From JAAFIP01 sp043766985 (GTDB lineage Bacteria > Pseudomonadota > Gammaproteobacteria > Burkholderiales > Burkholderiaceae_C): a DNA stretch of 11,272 nt. Below, piece by piece: positions 5,295 through 11,272 of the stretch. A program made the translations under genes and the position numbers. The notes below the pieces were generated by a model. It saw only the letters and a list, made by a program, of their open reading frames with translations, had not been told where the DNA came from and searched no databases. Where the stretch lies: NCBI GenBank assembly GCA_043766985.1, contig JAYUHM010000175.1, positions 1 to 11,272 of the forward strand. Reading direction: 5' to 3'. Position 1 is the stretch's first letter. Every line of letters starts with the position of its first letter.

Positions 5295-5699
5295 ATGAAT
5301 TGGCTAGACAACATCAAATGGGACGACAAAGGCTTGGTACCCGTCATCGCGCAAGAGCAGGGCACGGGTGACGTGCTGATGTTTGCGTGGATGAACCGCG
5401 AGGCGCTGCAAAAAACGGCCGAGCTGGGCCGCGCGGTATATTTCAGCCGGTCGCGGGGCAAGCTGTGGTTTAAGGGCGAAGAGTCCGGCCATGTGCAAAC
5501 CGTGCATAGCATTCGCATGGACTGCGACAGTGACGTGCTGCTGCTGACGGTGACGCAGTTAGGGCACACTTCGGGCATTGCCTGCCACACGGGCCGTCAT
5601 AGCTGCTTTTTTAGCCAGCTGGACGGTGCAAACACAGCGCAACCGGCCTGGAAAATTACCGCCCCGGTCTTGAAAGACCCTGAATCGATCTATAAATAG
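5295..5699 (+). CDS. hisI: Phosphoribosyl-AMP cyclohydrolase HisI
   Basis: HisI opens the purine ring of phosphoribosyl-AMP to give ProFAR, the third step of histidine synthesis. The 134-residue protein is a stand-alone HisI, not the HisIE fusion of enterobacteria. The Mg-binding and Zn-binding residues are in place: the DCDSD motif at residues 76-80 (Asp76, Cys77, Asp78, Asp80), then Cys97 and Cys104 in GIACHTGRHSCFF. The N-terminus (WLDNIKWDDKGLVPVIAQ) supports the chosen start, although no clear Shine-Dalgarno precedes it. It is separated from hisF by 228 bases holding repeats, so it may have its own promoter. Its stop codon lies only four bases from the hisE start, indicating tight coupling. 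Confidence 0.97.
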   Translation: MNWLDNIKWDDKGLVPVIAQEQGTGDVLMFAWMNREALQKTAELGRAVYFSRSRGKLWFKGEESGHVQTVHSIRMDCDSDVLLLTVTQLGHTSGIACHTGRHSCFFSQLDGANTAQPAWKITAPVLKDPESIYK

Positions 5700-5703
5700 C
5701 CTT

Positions 5704-6075
5704 ATGTCTTCCAACGATTCCCTTGACCAACTGGCCCGCGTTTTAGAGTCCCGCAAGGGTGGCGACCCCGAGGCCAGCTACACCGCGCGCCTGCTGCACA
5801 AAGGGCCTGACGCTTTTTTGAAAAAAATTGGCGAAGAAGCCACCGAGCTGGTGATGGCCTGCAAAGACGCCGAGCACGGCGGGCAGTCGGCGCCCCTCAA
5901 AGCCAAAATAGTGGCTGAAACGGCAGACCTGTGGTTTCACAGCATGGTGGCCTTGGCCTACTACGGTCTGAGCCCGCAAGACGTCATCGCCGAGCTGGAC
6001 AAACGCGTGGGCACCAGCGGCCTGGAGGAAAAAGCCGCCCGCAAAGCCCAAGCCCGCGACGCCGAGTCTCGCTAA
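5704..6075 (+). CDS. hisE: Phosphoribosyl-ATP pyrophosphatase HisE
   Basis: HisE removes pyrophosphate from phosphoribosyl-ATP to give the substrate of HisI, so the second and third steps of histidine synthesis are encoded side by side. The 123-residue protein is all-helical and belongs to the MazG-like NTP pyrophosphatase superfamily. Metal-binding acidic residues are visible: KKIGEEATELVMACKD (Glu44, Glu45, Glu48) and AETADLWFHSMVAL (Glu72, Asp75). YTARLLHKGPDAFLKKIGEE is the usual family signature. The C-terminus is a charged tail rich in Ala, Lys and Arg. It starts four bases after hisI. No ribosome binding site is evident, consistent with translational coupling. Confidence 0.96.
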   Translation: MSSNDSLDQLARVLESRKGGDPEASYTARLLHKGPDAFLKKIGEEATELVMACKDAEHGGQSAPLKAKIVAETADLWFHSMVALAYYGLSPQDVIAELDKRVGTSGLEEKAARKAQARDAESR

Positions 6076-6099
6076 CTAAACACCCCCACGGAGGAAACC

Positions 6100-6456
6100 A
6101 TGACCCAGACCAACTACGCTGACTTTGAAGCCAAAAGCCCGGCTGACCGCACCGTCATGAACGTTCTGTATGGTTTGCACACCGTGGCGTGGGCCAGTTT
6201 TGGCGCCCTGGCGGTGATCGCCCTGATCGTCAACTACATCAAACGCAGCGACGAGACCGATCTCACCTATCTTGCCCACCACAACTACATGATCAGCACC
6301 TTTTGGTGGACCGTGCTATGGCTGGTGGTGACATCACCGCTGTATTTGGTGTTTATCTTTCCGGGTGTGGTGGCCTCGAGCATTGTCGGCCTGTGGTACT
6401 TGTACCGCTGCATCAAAGGCTGGCTGCGTTTTAATGACAACCGTAGCCCAAAATAG
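6100..6456 (+). CDS. DUF4870-type small membrane protein
   Basis: This 118-residue protein has three hydrophobic segments: about 24-46 (VAWASFGALAVIALIVNYI), 66-88 (STFWWTVLWLVVTSPLYLVF) and 88-104 (PGVVASSIVGLWYLY). It is likely an inner-membrane protein with a short cytoplasmic N-terminus. The middle block, DETDLTYLAHHNYMISTFWW, is typical of DUF4870-like proteins, whose function is unknown. It has the best ribosome binding site of this stretch, GGAGG at 6090-6094, five bases before the ATG. Such a gene between hisE and the HIT gene is, as I recall, a recurring arrangement in Burkholderiales, so the position is probably conserved rather than accidental. A link to either histidine synthesis or Tat export is not shown by the sequence. 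Confidence 0.8.
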   Translation: MTQTNYADFEAKSPADRTVMNVLYGLHTVAWASFGALAVIALIVNYIKRSDETDLTYLAHHNYMISTFWWTVLWLVVTSPLYLVFIFPGVVASSIVGLWYLYRCIKGWLRFNDNRSPK

Positions 6457-6483
6457 GCCATGAACCAAGCCATAAACTAAACC

Positions 6484-6843
6484 ATGAACGCTGATCCGAA
6501 CTGCATTTTCTGCAAAATCATCGCAGGCAGCATCCCGTCGCGCAAGGTCTATGAAGACGACGAGATTTTTGCTTTCCACGATATTCACCCTTGGGCGCCC
6601 GTGCATTTTTTGATGGTGCCCAAGCTGCATATCCCCAGCATGGCGCAGGTCACCAGCGAGCACGCGGCTTTGCTGGGCCGCATGATGGTGCTGGCCCCCA
6701 AGCTGGCGCTGGAGCAGGGCTGCAGGCCGTACCCGGACGGTGGTTTTCGCATTGTTACCAACACCGGCGCAGAGGGCGGGCAAGACGTGCACCATTTGCA
6801 TATCCATGTGATGGGTGGGCCAAGACCTTGGCTCAGGGGTTAA
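6484..6843 (+). CDS. HIT-family (histidine triad) nucleotide hydrolase, HinT-like
   Basis: This 119-residue protein belongs to the HinT branch of the histidine triad superfamily, which hydrolyses purine nucleoside phosphoramidates and similar adenylates. The defining motif is HLHIHVM at residues 104-110, with His106 the expected nucleophile. The N-terminal CIFCKIIAG (Cys7, Cys10) together with His49 and His104 matches the zinc-site variant of the family. IPSRKVYEDDEIFAFHDI and VPKLHI are also standard. Length is normal. The gene follows the membrane-protein gene after 27 bases without a clear Shine-Dalgarno, and precedes tatA by 59 bases. Confidence 0.94.
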   Translation: MNADPNCIFCKIIAGSIPSRKVYEDDEIFAFHDIHPWAPVHFLMVPKLHIPSMAQVTSEHAALLGRMMVLAPKLALEQGCRPYPDGGFRIVTNTGAEGGQDVHHLHIHVMGGPRPWLRG

Positions 6844-6902
6844 GCGCCCATATACCGACTAAAATCACGCATTGTGTTCAACGTTTGCTTTAGGAGATTG
6901 TT

Positions 6903-7157
6903 ATGGGTGGTTTATCTATTTGGCACTGGGGCATCGTTTTGCTCATCGTTGTTTTGGTGTTTGGCACTAAAAAGCTCAAAAACATGGGATCTGACCTCGG
7001 CGGCGCGGTCAAAGGCTTTAAAGACGGCATGAAAGAAGGCAGCGCGGCAGCGGCAGACAAAGCCGACGGCGTAGCGGGCCAGGTGTCCAACACAGCCGGC
7101 AATGCCGCCAACACAGCCAAAGACACCATCGATGTTGAAGCCAAGCCAAAGTCGTAA
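6903..7157 (+). CDS. tatA: Sec-independent (twin-arginine) translocase subunit TatA
   Basis: TatA multimerises at the TatBC receptor to pass folded, twin-arginine signal proteins across the inner membrane. The 84-residue protein has the classical plan: a short periplasmic N-terminus, one transmembrane helix (about residues 6-20, WHWGIVLLIVVLVFG), the FG hinge, then an amphipathic helix (KKLKNMGSDLGGAVKGFKDGMK) and a disordered Ala/Asp/Lys-rich tail. A good ribosome binding site, AGGAG at 6892-6896, stands six bases before the ATG. First gene of a contiguous tatABC set. The tail has repeats of Ala-Asn-Thr-Ala that are low in information content. Confidence 0.95.
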   Translation: MGGLSIWHWGIVLLIVVLVFGTKKLKNMGSDLGGAVKGFKDGMKEGSAAAADKADGVAGQVSNTAGNAANTAKDTIDVEAKPKS

Positions 7158-7200
7158 ACCGATTGCTGACTTGCGCTTTCTCTTCACATGATTGGTCCTA

Positions 7201-7662
7201 ATGATTGATTTAGGCATCTCCAAGATCGCCTTGATCGGCGCTGTGGCGCTGATCGTGATCGGCCCCGAAAAACTCCCGCGCGTGGCCCGCACGGTGGGCG
7301 CGTTGCTGGGCAAAGCCCAGCGCTATGTGGCCGACGTCAAGTCTGAGGTCAACCGCTCCATGGACCTGGAAGAGCTGAAAAAGATGAAAGAGGGCGTAGA
7401 AGGTGCCGCCCGCGACGTGGAAAATACGATTCAGACCAATGCCAGTGATTTCGAAAAATCATGGCAAGACGCTACCAGCGAAGCCTACAAGCCCTTGGCT
7501 GACCCCTATGTCAGCTACCCAGAGTACAAACACCCGCAAAAGAAGTGGCGCACCAAAGTAGGTGCCATGCCCCAGTGGTACAAAGCCCGCACTGGCGTGC
7601 GCAGCAAAGCCCTCTCGGGCGCTGCCCGCGTAGCCAAGTACCGCCCCGTTAAATTCAACTGA
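7201..7662 (+). CDS. tatB: Twin-arginine translocase subunit TatB
   Basis: TatB pairs with TatC to form the receptor for twin-arginine signal peptides. The 153-residue protein starts MIDLGISKIALIGAVALIVIG, one transmembrane helix, followed by PEKLPRVARTVGALLG, the signature that separates TatB from TatA, then a long amphipathic and charged helix (residues about 40-80). The ATG at 7201 is preferred over an upstream in-frame TTG at 7192 because TatB proteins begin directly with this MID motif. There is no strong Shine-Dalgarno. A six-codon frame (ATG 7188, stop 7206-7208) overlaps the start and might couple translation, but may be chance. The C-terminus is basic and rich in Pro/Tyr/Lys. Confidence 0.94.
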   Translation: MIDLGISKIALIGAVALIVIGPEKLPRVARTVGALLGKAQRYVADVKSEVNRSMDLEELKKMKEGVEGAARDVENTIQTNASDFEKSWQDATSEAYKPLADPYVSYPEYKHPQKKWRTKVGAMPQWYKARTGVRSKALSGAARVAKYRPVKFN

Positions 7663-7673
7663 CCTCCTCTAAA

Positions 7674-7711
7674 TGGGGTCAGATCACATTTAATTTTGAT
7701 CTGCGACCCCA
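7674..7711. repeat. REP-type stem-loop between tatB and tatC
   Basis: TGGGGTCAGATCA (7674-7686) pairs with TGATCT (7697-7702) and GACCCCA (7705-7711), giving 13 base pairs with a two-base GC bulge and a ten-base AT-rich loop. Sequences of this type (GGGGTCAGATCACATTTAATT...) are, from memory, recurrent hairpins associated with REP-associated tyrosine (Y1/IS200-like) transposases. No transposase is present here. The element fills most of the 61-base tatB-tatC gap and ends 12 bases before the tatC ATG, where a Shine-Dalgarno would be expected but none is seen. Confidence 0.65.
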
Positions 7712-7723
7712 GCATCCCACTCC

Positions 7724-8521
7724 ATGACAATGCCCAATAAAGAAGACGAACTGGCTGGCACCGAGCAGCCCTTTGTGGCGCACCTCATGGAGCTGCGCGA
7801 CCGGCTGCTGTACTGCGTGTACGGTATCGCGATTGCGGTAGCCATCCTGGCCATCTATCCTGGCCCCAGTGGTTTGATCGACTGGATCGCCCGGCCCATC
7901 ATGGCGCACATGCCGCCGGGCTCCAAGCTGATCGCCGTGGGCGTGTTCTCGCCATTTTTTGTACCGCTGAAGGTACTGATGATGGGGGCGGTGTTGCTGG
8001 CCTTGCCCTGGCTGATGTACCAGATCTGGATGTTTGTCGCGCCGGGCCTGTACAGCCACGAGAAGAAATTTGCCCTGCCTTTGATTATGTTTGGCAGCCT
8101 GCTGGCCTACGTGGGCATCGCTTTCGTGCAGTTTTTGGTGCTGGAACGCATGTTTGAGTTCATCCAGAAATTCACCCCCGCCTCGGTGGCAGCTACCCCT
8201 GACGTGGCAAGTTATGTCGAGAGCATTTTGGGGCTGTACATCGCCTTTGGTTTGGCCTTTCAGGTGCCCATTGTGGTGCTGCTGCTCACGCGCTTTAACA
8301 TCATGACGGTGGAAAAACTCAAGGAGTTTCGTGGGTACTTTATGGTGGTGGCTTTTGTCGTTGCAGCCATCGTCACGCCACCCGATGTGATTTCGCAAAT
8401 CGCCTTGGCCGTACCGATGTGCATCTTGTACGAAGTGGGCATTTTCGCCTCCAAATACTTTATCAAGGCCAGTAAGCCGCCAGAAGAGGCCGAAACCGCC
8501 GAAACCAAGCCCTCGCCCTAG
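7724..8521 (+). CDS. tatC: Twin-arginine translocase subunit TatC
   Basis: TatC is the six-helix inner-membrane core that recognises the twin-arginine motif. The 265-residue protein has the key cytoplasmic signature HLMELRDRLLY (Glu23, Arg25), the periplasmic block SPFFVPLKV and the first-loop motif GLYSHEKKF with Glu113, corresponding to the conserved glutamate in the signal-peptide site of characterised TatC. Hydrophobic helices can be followed at about 30-46, 82-107, 116-140, 170-192, 208-225 and 227-243. The C-terminal tail is acidic and Pro-rich. The start could be the first ATG or the one two codons later. The absence of a ribosome binding site and the hairpin just upstream are notable. 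Confidence 0.97.
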   Translation: MTMPNKEDELAGTEQPFVAHLMELRDRLLYCVYGIAIAVAILAIYPGPSGLIDWIARPIMAHMPPGSKLIAVGVFSPFFVPLKVLMMGAVLLALPWLMYQIWMFVAPGLYSHEKKFALPLIMFGSLLAYVGIAFVQFLVLERMFEFIQKFTPASVAATPDVASYVESILGLYIAFGLAFQVPIVVLLLTRFNIMTVEKLKEFRGYFMVVAFVVAAIVTPPDVISQIALAVPMCILYEVGIFASKYFIKASKPPEEAETAETKPSP

Positions 8522-8673
8522 CGCGCCAGCGCTAATAAGGCCACGTGGTACAAGGGGTAAGTTGGCGCCCACGCTTTTTGTAGTCCGAATGCTGTACGCT
8601 ACAAGGGCTTACGCTATCAATTGCACGTTTTATTCTCCATTTCATCTCCCATTTCAGGTAATCCGAACTACCG
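8522..8673. other. Intergenic region between tatC and the FAD/Fe-S gene
   Basis: This 152-base gap contains a weak inverted repeat (TTGTAG near 8578 with CTACAA near 8600) and a pyrimidine-rich stretch before the next start codon. I cannot assign a convincing terminator for the his/tat run or a well-spaced promoter for the downstream gene. Both are expected somewhere here if the two are separate units. Confidence 0.3.
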
Positions 8674-11272
8674 ATGAACGCTCCAATCCCTCTGCACCAG
8701 CTCACGGCCCTCGCCGAAGACGCACCGCGCCTGCGCGAAATACCGTACAACTACACCTCGTTTTCTGACCGCGAGGTGGTCATTCGCTTGCTTGGCTTGC
8801 CTGCCTGGGAGCAGCTGGAAGTGCTGCGGGCAGAGCGCCAAACGGGCCGCTCCGCCCGCATGCTGTATGAGGTGCTGGGCGACATTTGGGTAGTGCAGCG
8901 CAACCCGTATCTGCAAGACGACATGCTGGACAACCCCAAGCGGCGCAAACAGCTGGTCGATGCACTGAACCACCGCCTCATCGAGGTGGAAAAGCGCCGC
9001 ACCCCAGGTGCCGACCCGACGCGCGATGCCCGGGTGGGCGAGCTGTTGGCGGCGGCCAGGGCGTGTGTCACATCGTTCTACGATTCGTTCTCGCAGGTGT
9101 ACGACCTGCGCAAGCGCACCGCCAGCGTGCTGCGCAAGCACACCGCCAAAGACAACATCAAATTTGACGGCCTCTCCCGCGTCAGCCACGTGACGGACGC
9201 GACCGACTGGCGCGTGGAATACCCATTTGTGGTGCTCACGCCCGATACCGAGGCCGAGATGGCTGGCATGGTCAAAGGCTGTATCGAGCTGGGGCTGACC
9301 ATCATCCCGCGTGGCGGTGGCACGGGCTATACGGGTGGCGCGATACCACTCACATGGAAGTCAGCGGTTATCAACACCGAAAAACTGGAAACCATGACCG
9401 AGGTAGAAAAGGTCTTGCTGCCCGGTTTGAGCGAGCCCGTCGCCACCGTGTGGACGGAGGCGGGTGTAGTTACCCAGCGCGTGGCCGATGCCGCCGAGCG
9501 TGCAGGCTTTGTGTTTGCGGTAGACCCGACCAGTGCCGAGGCCAGCTGTATTGGCGGCAACATTGCGATGAACGCGGGCGGCAAAAAAGCCGTGCTGTGG
9601 GGCACGGCGCTGGACAACCTGGCCTCTTGGCGCATGGTGACCCCCGACGCGCAGTGGCTAGAGGTCACGCGCATCAACCACAATCTGGGCAAGATCCACG
9701 ATGCCGAGCTTGCCAGCTTTGAGCTGAAATACTTCGACGCAGGTGGCAAAAAGCTGCTTAAAACTGAGCGCCTGGACATCCCCGGAAAAACCTTCCGCAA
9801 AGAAGGTTTGGGCAAGGACGTGACGGACAAGTTTTTAAGCGGCTTGCCTGGCATTCAAAAAGAAGGCTGTGACGGCCTGATCACCAGCGCCCGCTGGATT
9901 GTGCACAAAATGCCGCAGCACACCCGCACGGTGTGCCTGGAGTTTTTTGGTAACGCCAAAGACGCGGTGCCCAGCATTGTCGAGATCAAAGACTACATGT
10001 TTGCCGAGCAAAAGCGCACTGGCGTGCTGCTGGCAGGCTTGGAGCATTTGGACGACCGCTATTTGAAGGCCGTAGGCTACGCCACCAAGAGCAAACGCGG
10101 CGGCTTGCCCAAGATGGTGCTGTTTGGCGACATCGCGGGTGACGATGCCGACGTGGTGGCCCGCACCACCAGCGAGGTAGTGCGCATTGCCAACTCCCGC
10201 AGTGGTGAAGGCTTTATTGCTACTAGCCCAGAAGCGCGCAAGAAGTTTTGGCTCGACCGCAAGCGCACCGCAGCGATTAGCAAACACACCAACGCCTTCA
10301 AAATCAACGAAGACGTGGTCATCCCGTTGCCGCGCATGGCCGAGTACACCGATGGTATTGAACGCATCAATATCGAGCTGAGCCTGCGCAACAAAATCAA
10401 ACTGTGCGACGAGTTGGAGGCGTTTTTTGAACATGGCAATTTGCCGCTGGGCAAGCATGACGACGCTGGCGACGTTCCCTCGGCCGAGCTGTTAGAACAG
10501 CACGTAGAGCAGGCCACCGCACTGATCAAAGAGGTGAAAGCCTTGTGGGTGGGATGGTTGCAAACCGTCGACCAAAATTTCCCCCAATTGCAAGACCACA
10601 CCCTGCGCGCCAGCTGGAAGACCCAGCTGCGTGCGCCTTTGGCCAATATCTTCACCGGCGGCGCATTCAAGCCCATCATGGACGAATGCCAGGCGATCCA
10701 CAAGCGCGTGCTCAAAGGCCGCGTGTGGGCGGCGTTGCACATGCATGCGGGTGACGGCAATGTGCACACCAATCTCCCCGTCAACAGTGACGACTACGAG
10801 ATGCTGCAAACGGCGCACGATGCCGTGGCACGCATCATGGTGCTGGCACGCAGCCTGGACGGCGTGATCTCGGGTGAGCATGGCATTGGCATCACCAAGC
10901 TGGAGTTTTTGACCGACGCGGAACTCAAGCCCTTCGCCGATTACAAAACCAGGATCGATCCAGAAGGTCGCTTCAACAAGGGTAAGTTGCTACGAAATAA
11001 TGAGCATTCTGTGCTTTATTCTATTGGACTGAAGGCCGAAAAGCCTTCTAAAAACAAGCCCCATGTGGCAATGTTCGCCGATTTGACCAACGCCTATACG
11101 CCGTCCTTCGGGTTGATGGGCCACGAGTCCTTGATCATGCAGCAAAGCGACATTGGCGCCATTGCCGACAGCGTGAAAGACTGCCTGCGCTGCGGCAAAT
11201 GCAAGCCGGTGTGCTCCACCCATGTGCCGCGCGCCAACCTGCTGTACAGCCCGCGCGACAAGATTCTGGCGA
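8674..11272 (+). CDS. Large FAD-linked oxidase with 4Fe-4S centre (DUF3683-type), cut by window end
   Basis: 866 codons are visible without a stop; homologues as I recall them run to about 1,300 residues. It looks like a D-lactate/glycolate-dehydrogenase-type flavoprotein fused to an iron-sulfur part. Seen in order: an N-terminal region of about 150 residues (DUF3683-like), the FAD-binding motif IIPRGGGTGYTGG (210-222), GGNIAMNAGGKKAV (294-307), a C-terminal oxidase domain with HMHAGDGNVH (His689, His691, His698) and GEHGIG (734-739), and a 4Fe-4S motif CLRCGKCKPVC (Cys837, 840, 843, 847). Further cysteine motifs would lie beyond the window. The likely role is oxidation of a 2-hydroxy acid with electrons passed through Fe-S centres; the substrate is unknown. 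The linker at about 770-800 is AT-rich. The ATG has only a weak upstream CAGG. Confidence 0.92.
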   Translation, partial: MNAPIPLHQLTALAEDAPRLREIPYNYTSFSDREVVIRLLGLPAWEQLEVLRAERQTGRSARMLYEVLGDIWVVQRNPYLQDDMLDNPKRRKQLVDALNHRLIEVEKRRTPGADPTRDARVGELLAAARACVTSFYDSFSQVYDLRKRTASVLRKHTAKDNIKFDGLSRVSHVTDATDWRVEYPFVVLTPDTEAEMAGMVKGCIELGLTIIPRGGGTGYTGGAIPLTWKSAVINTEKLETMTEVEKVLLPGLSEPVATVWTEAGVVTQRVADAAERAGFVFAVDPTSAEASCIGGNIAMNAGGKKAVLWGTALDNLASWRMVTPDAQWLEVTRINHNLGKIHDAELASFELKYFDAGGKKLLKTERLDIPGKTFRKEGLGKDVTDKFLSGLPGIQKEGCDGLITSARWIVHKMPQHTRTVCLEFFGNAKDAVPSIVEIKDYMFAEQKRTGVLLAGLEHLDDRYLKAVGYATKSKRGGLPKMVLFGDIAGDDADVVARTTSEVVRIANSRSGEGFIATSPEARKKFWLDRKRTAAISKHTNAFKINEDVVIPLPRMAEYTDGIERINIELSLRNKIKLCDELEAFFEHGNLPLGKHDDAGDVPSAELLEQHVEQATALIKEVKALWVGWLQTVDQNFPQLQDHTLRASWKTQLRAPLANIFTGGAFKPIMDECQAIHKRVLKGRVWAALHMHAGDGNVHTNLPVNSDDYEMLQTAHDAVARIMVLARSLDGVISGEHGIGITKLEFLTDAELKPFADYKTRIDPEGRFNKGKLLRNNEHSVLYSIGLKAEKPSKNKPHVAMFADLTNAYTPSFGLMGHESLIMQQSDIGAIADSVKDCLRCGKCKPVCSTHVPRANLLYSPRDKILA

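Noticed and set aside
7188..7208. Six-codon frame overlapping the tatB start as a leader peptide
   Set aside because: Too short to judge, no Shine-Dalgarno, and no regulatory codons or structure; mentioned only as possible coupling.
7679..8572. 297-codon open frame on the minus strand opposite tatC
   Set aside because: It is antisense to a clear tatC gene, its translation is His/Gln/Arg-rich and low in information, and GC-rich codon use explains it.
9327..10784. Several 175-235-codon minus-strand frames opposite the FAD/Fe-S gene
   Set aside because: The plus strand is one uninterrupted conserved reading frame with FAD and Fe-S motifs; the others are shadows.

Overview
The window looks like chromosomal DNA from a betaproteobacterium of the Burkholderiales, most likely Comamonadaceae (Rhodoferax/Polaromonas-like). 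That call rests on the gene order hisF-hisI-hisE-membrane protein-HIT-tatA-tatB-tatC followed by a very large FAD/Fe-S oxidoreductase, on GC-rich codon use, and on short repeats resembling intergenic elements I remember from that family. No database search was possible, so the taxonomy is an inference.

Left part (about 1-3260) is accessory. A beta-class DNA adenine/cytosine-N4 methyltransferase (minus strand) is transcribed divergently from a small helix-turn-helix regulator (plus strand). The 125-base gap between them carries an imperfect palindrome and a repeated AATAACGTRAC half-site, a plausible operator. The methyltransferase has two oddities: an in-frame copy of a short REP-like repeat near its N-terminus, and a C-terminus that appears to lose family similarity about 27 residues before the stop. 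Next, on the minus strand, is a VapBC-type toxin-antitoxin pair (AbrB/SpoVT antitoxin, PIN toxin) with a recognisable promoter and operator-like inverted repeat. The toxin is followed after 11 bases by a previously easy-to-miss 67-codon open frame with a strong ribosome binding site.

Right part (about 3349-11272) is housekeeping, all on the plus strand. A hexose-6-phosphate mutarotase-like gene is followed by hisF, hisI and hisE (the cyclase subunit and the two early hydrolytic steps of histidine synthesis), a DUF4870-type membrane protein, a HIT nucleotide hydrolase, and the complete twin-arginine translocation set tatA-tatB-tatC. The last gene, cut by the window edge, is a large FAD-linked oxidase with a 4Fe-4S motif. 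Genes from hisI to tatC are closely spaced and probably largely co-transcribed.

Two stem-loop repeats sit inside this housekeeping run, one in the unusually long hisF-hisI gap and one between tatB and tatC. I do not see a clearly new multi-gene system. The most unusual candidates are the possible third gene of the toxin-antitoxin operon, the perfect hairpin at the start of the toxin reading frame, and the repeat-invaded methyltransferase with its presumed self-regulating neighbour.
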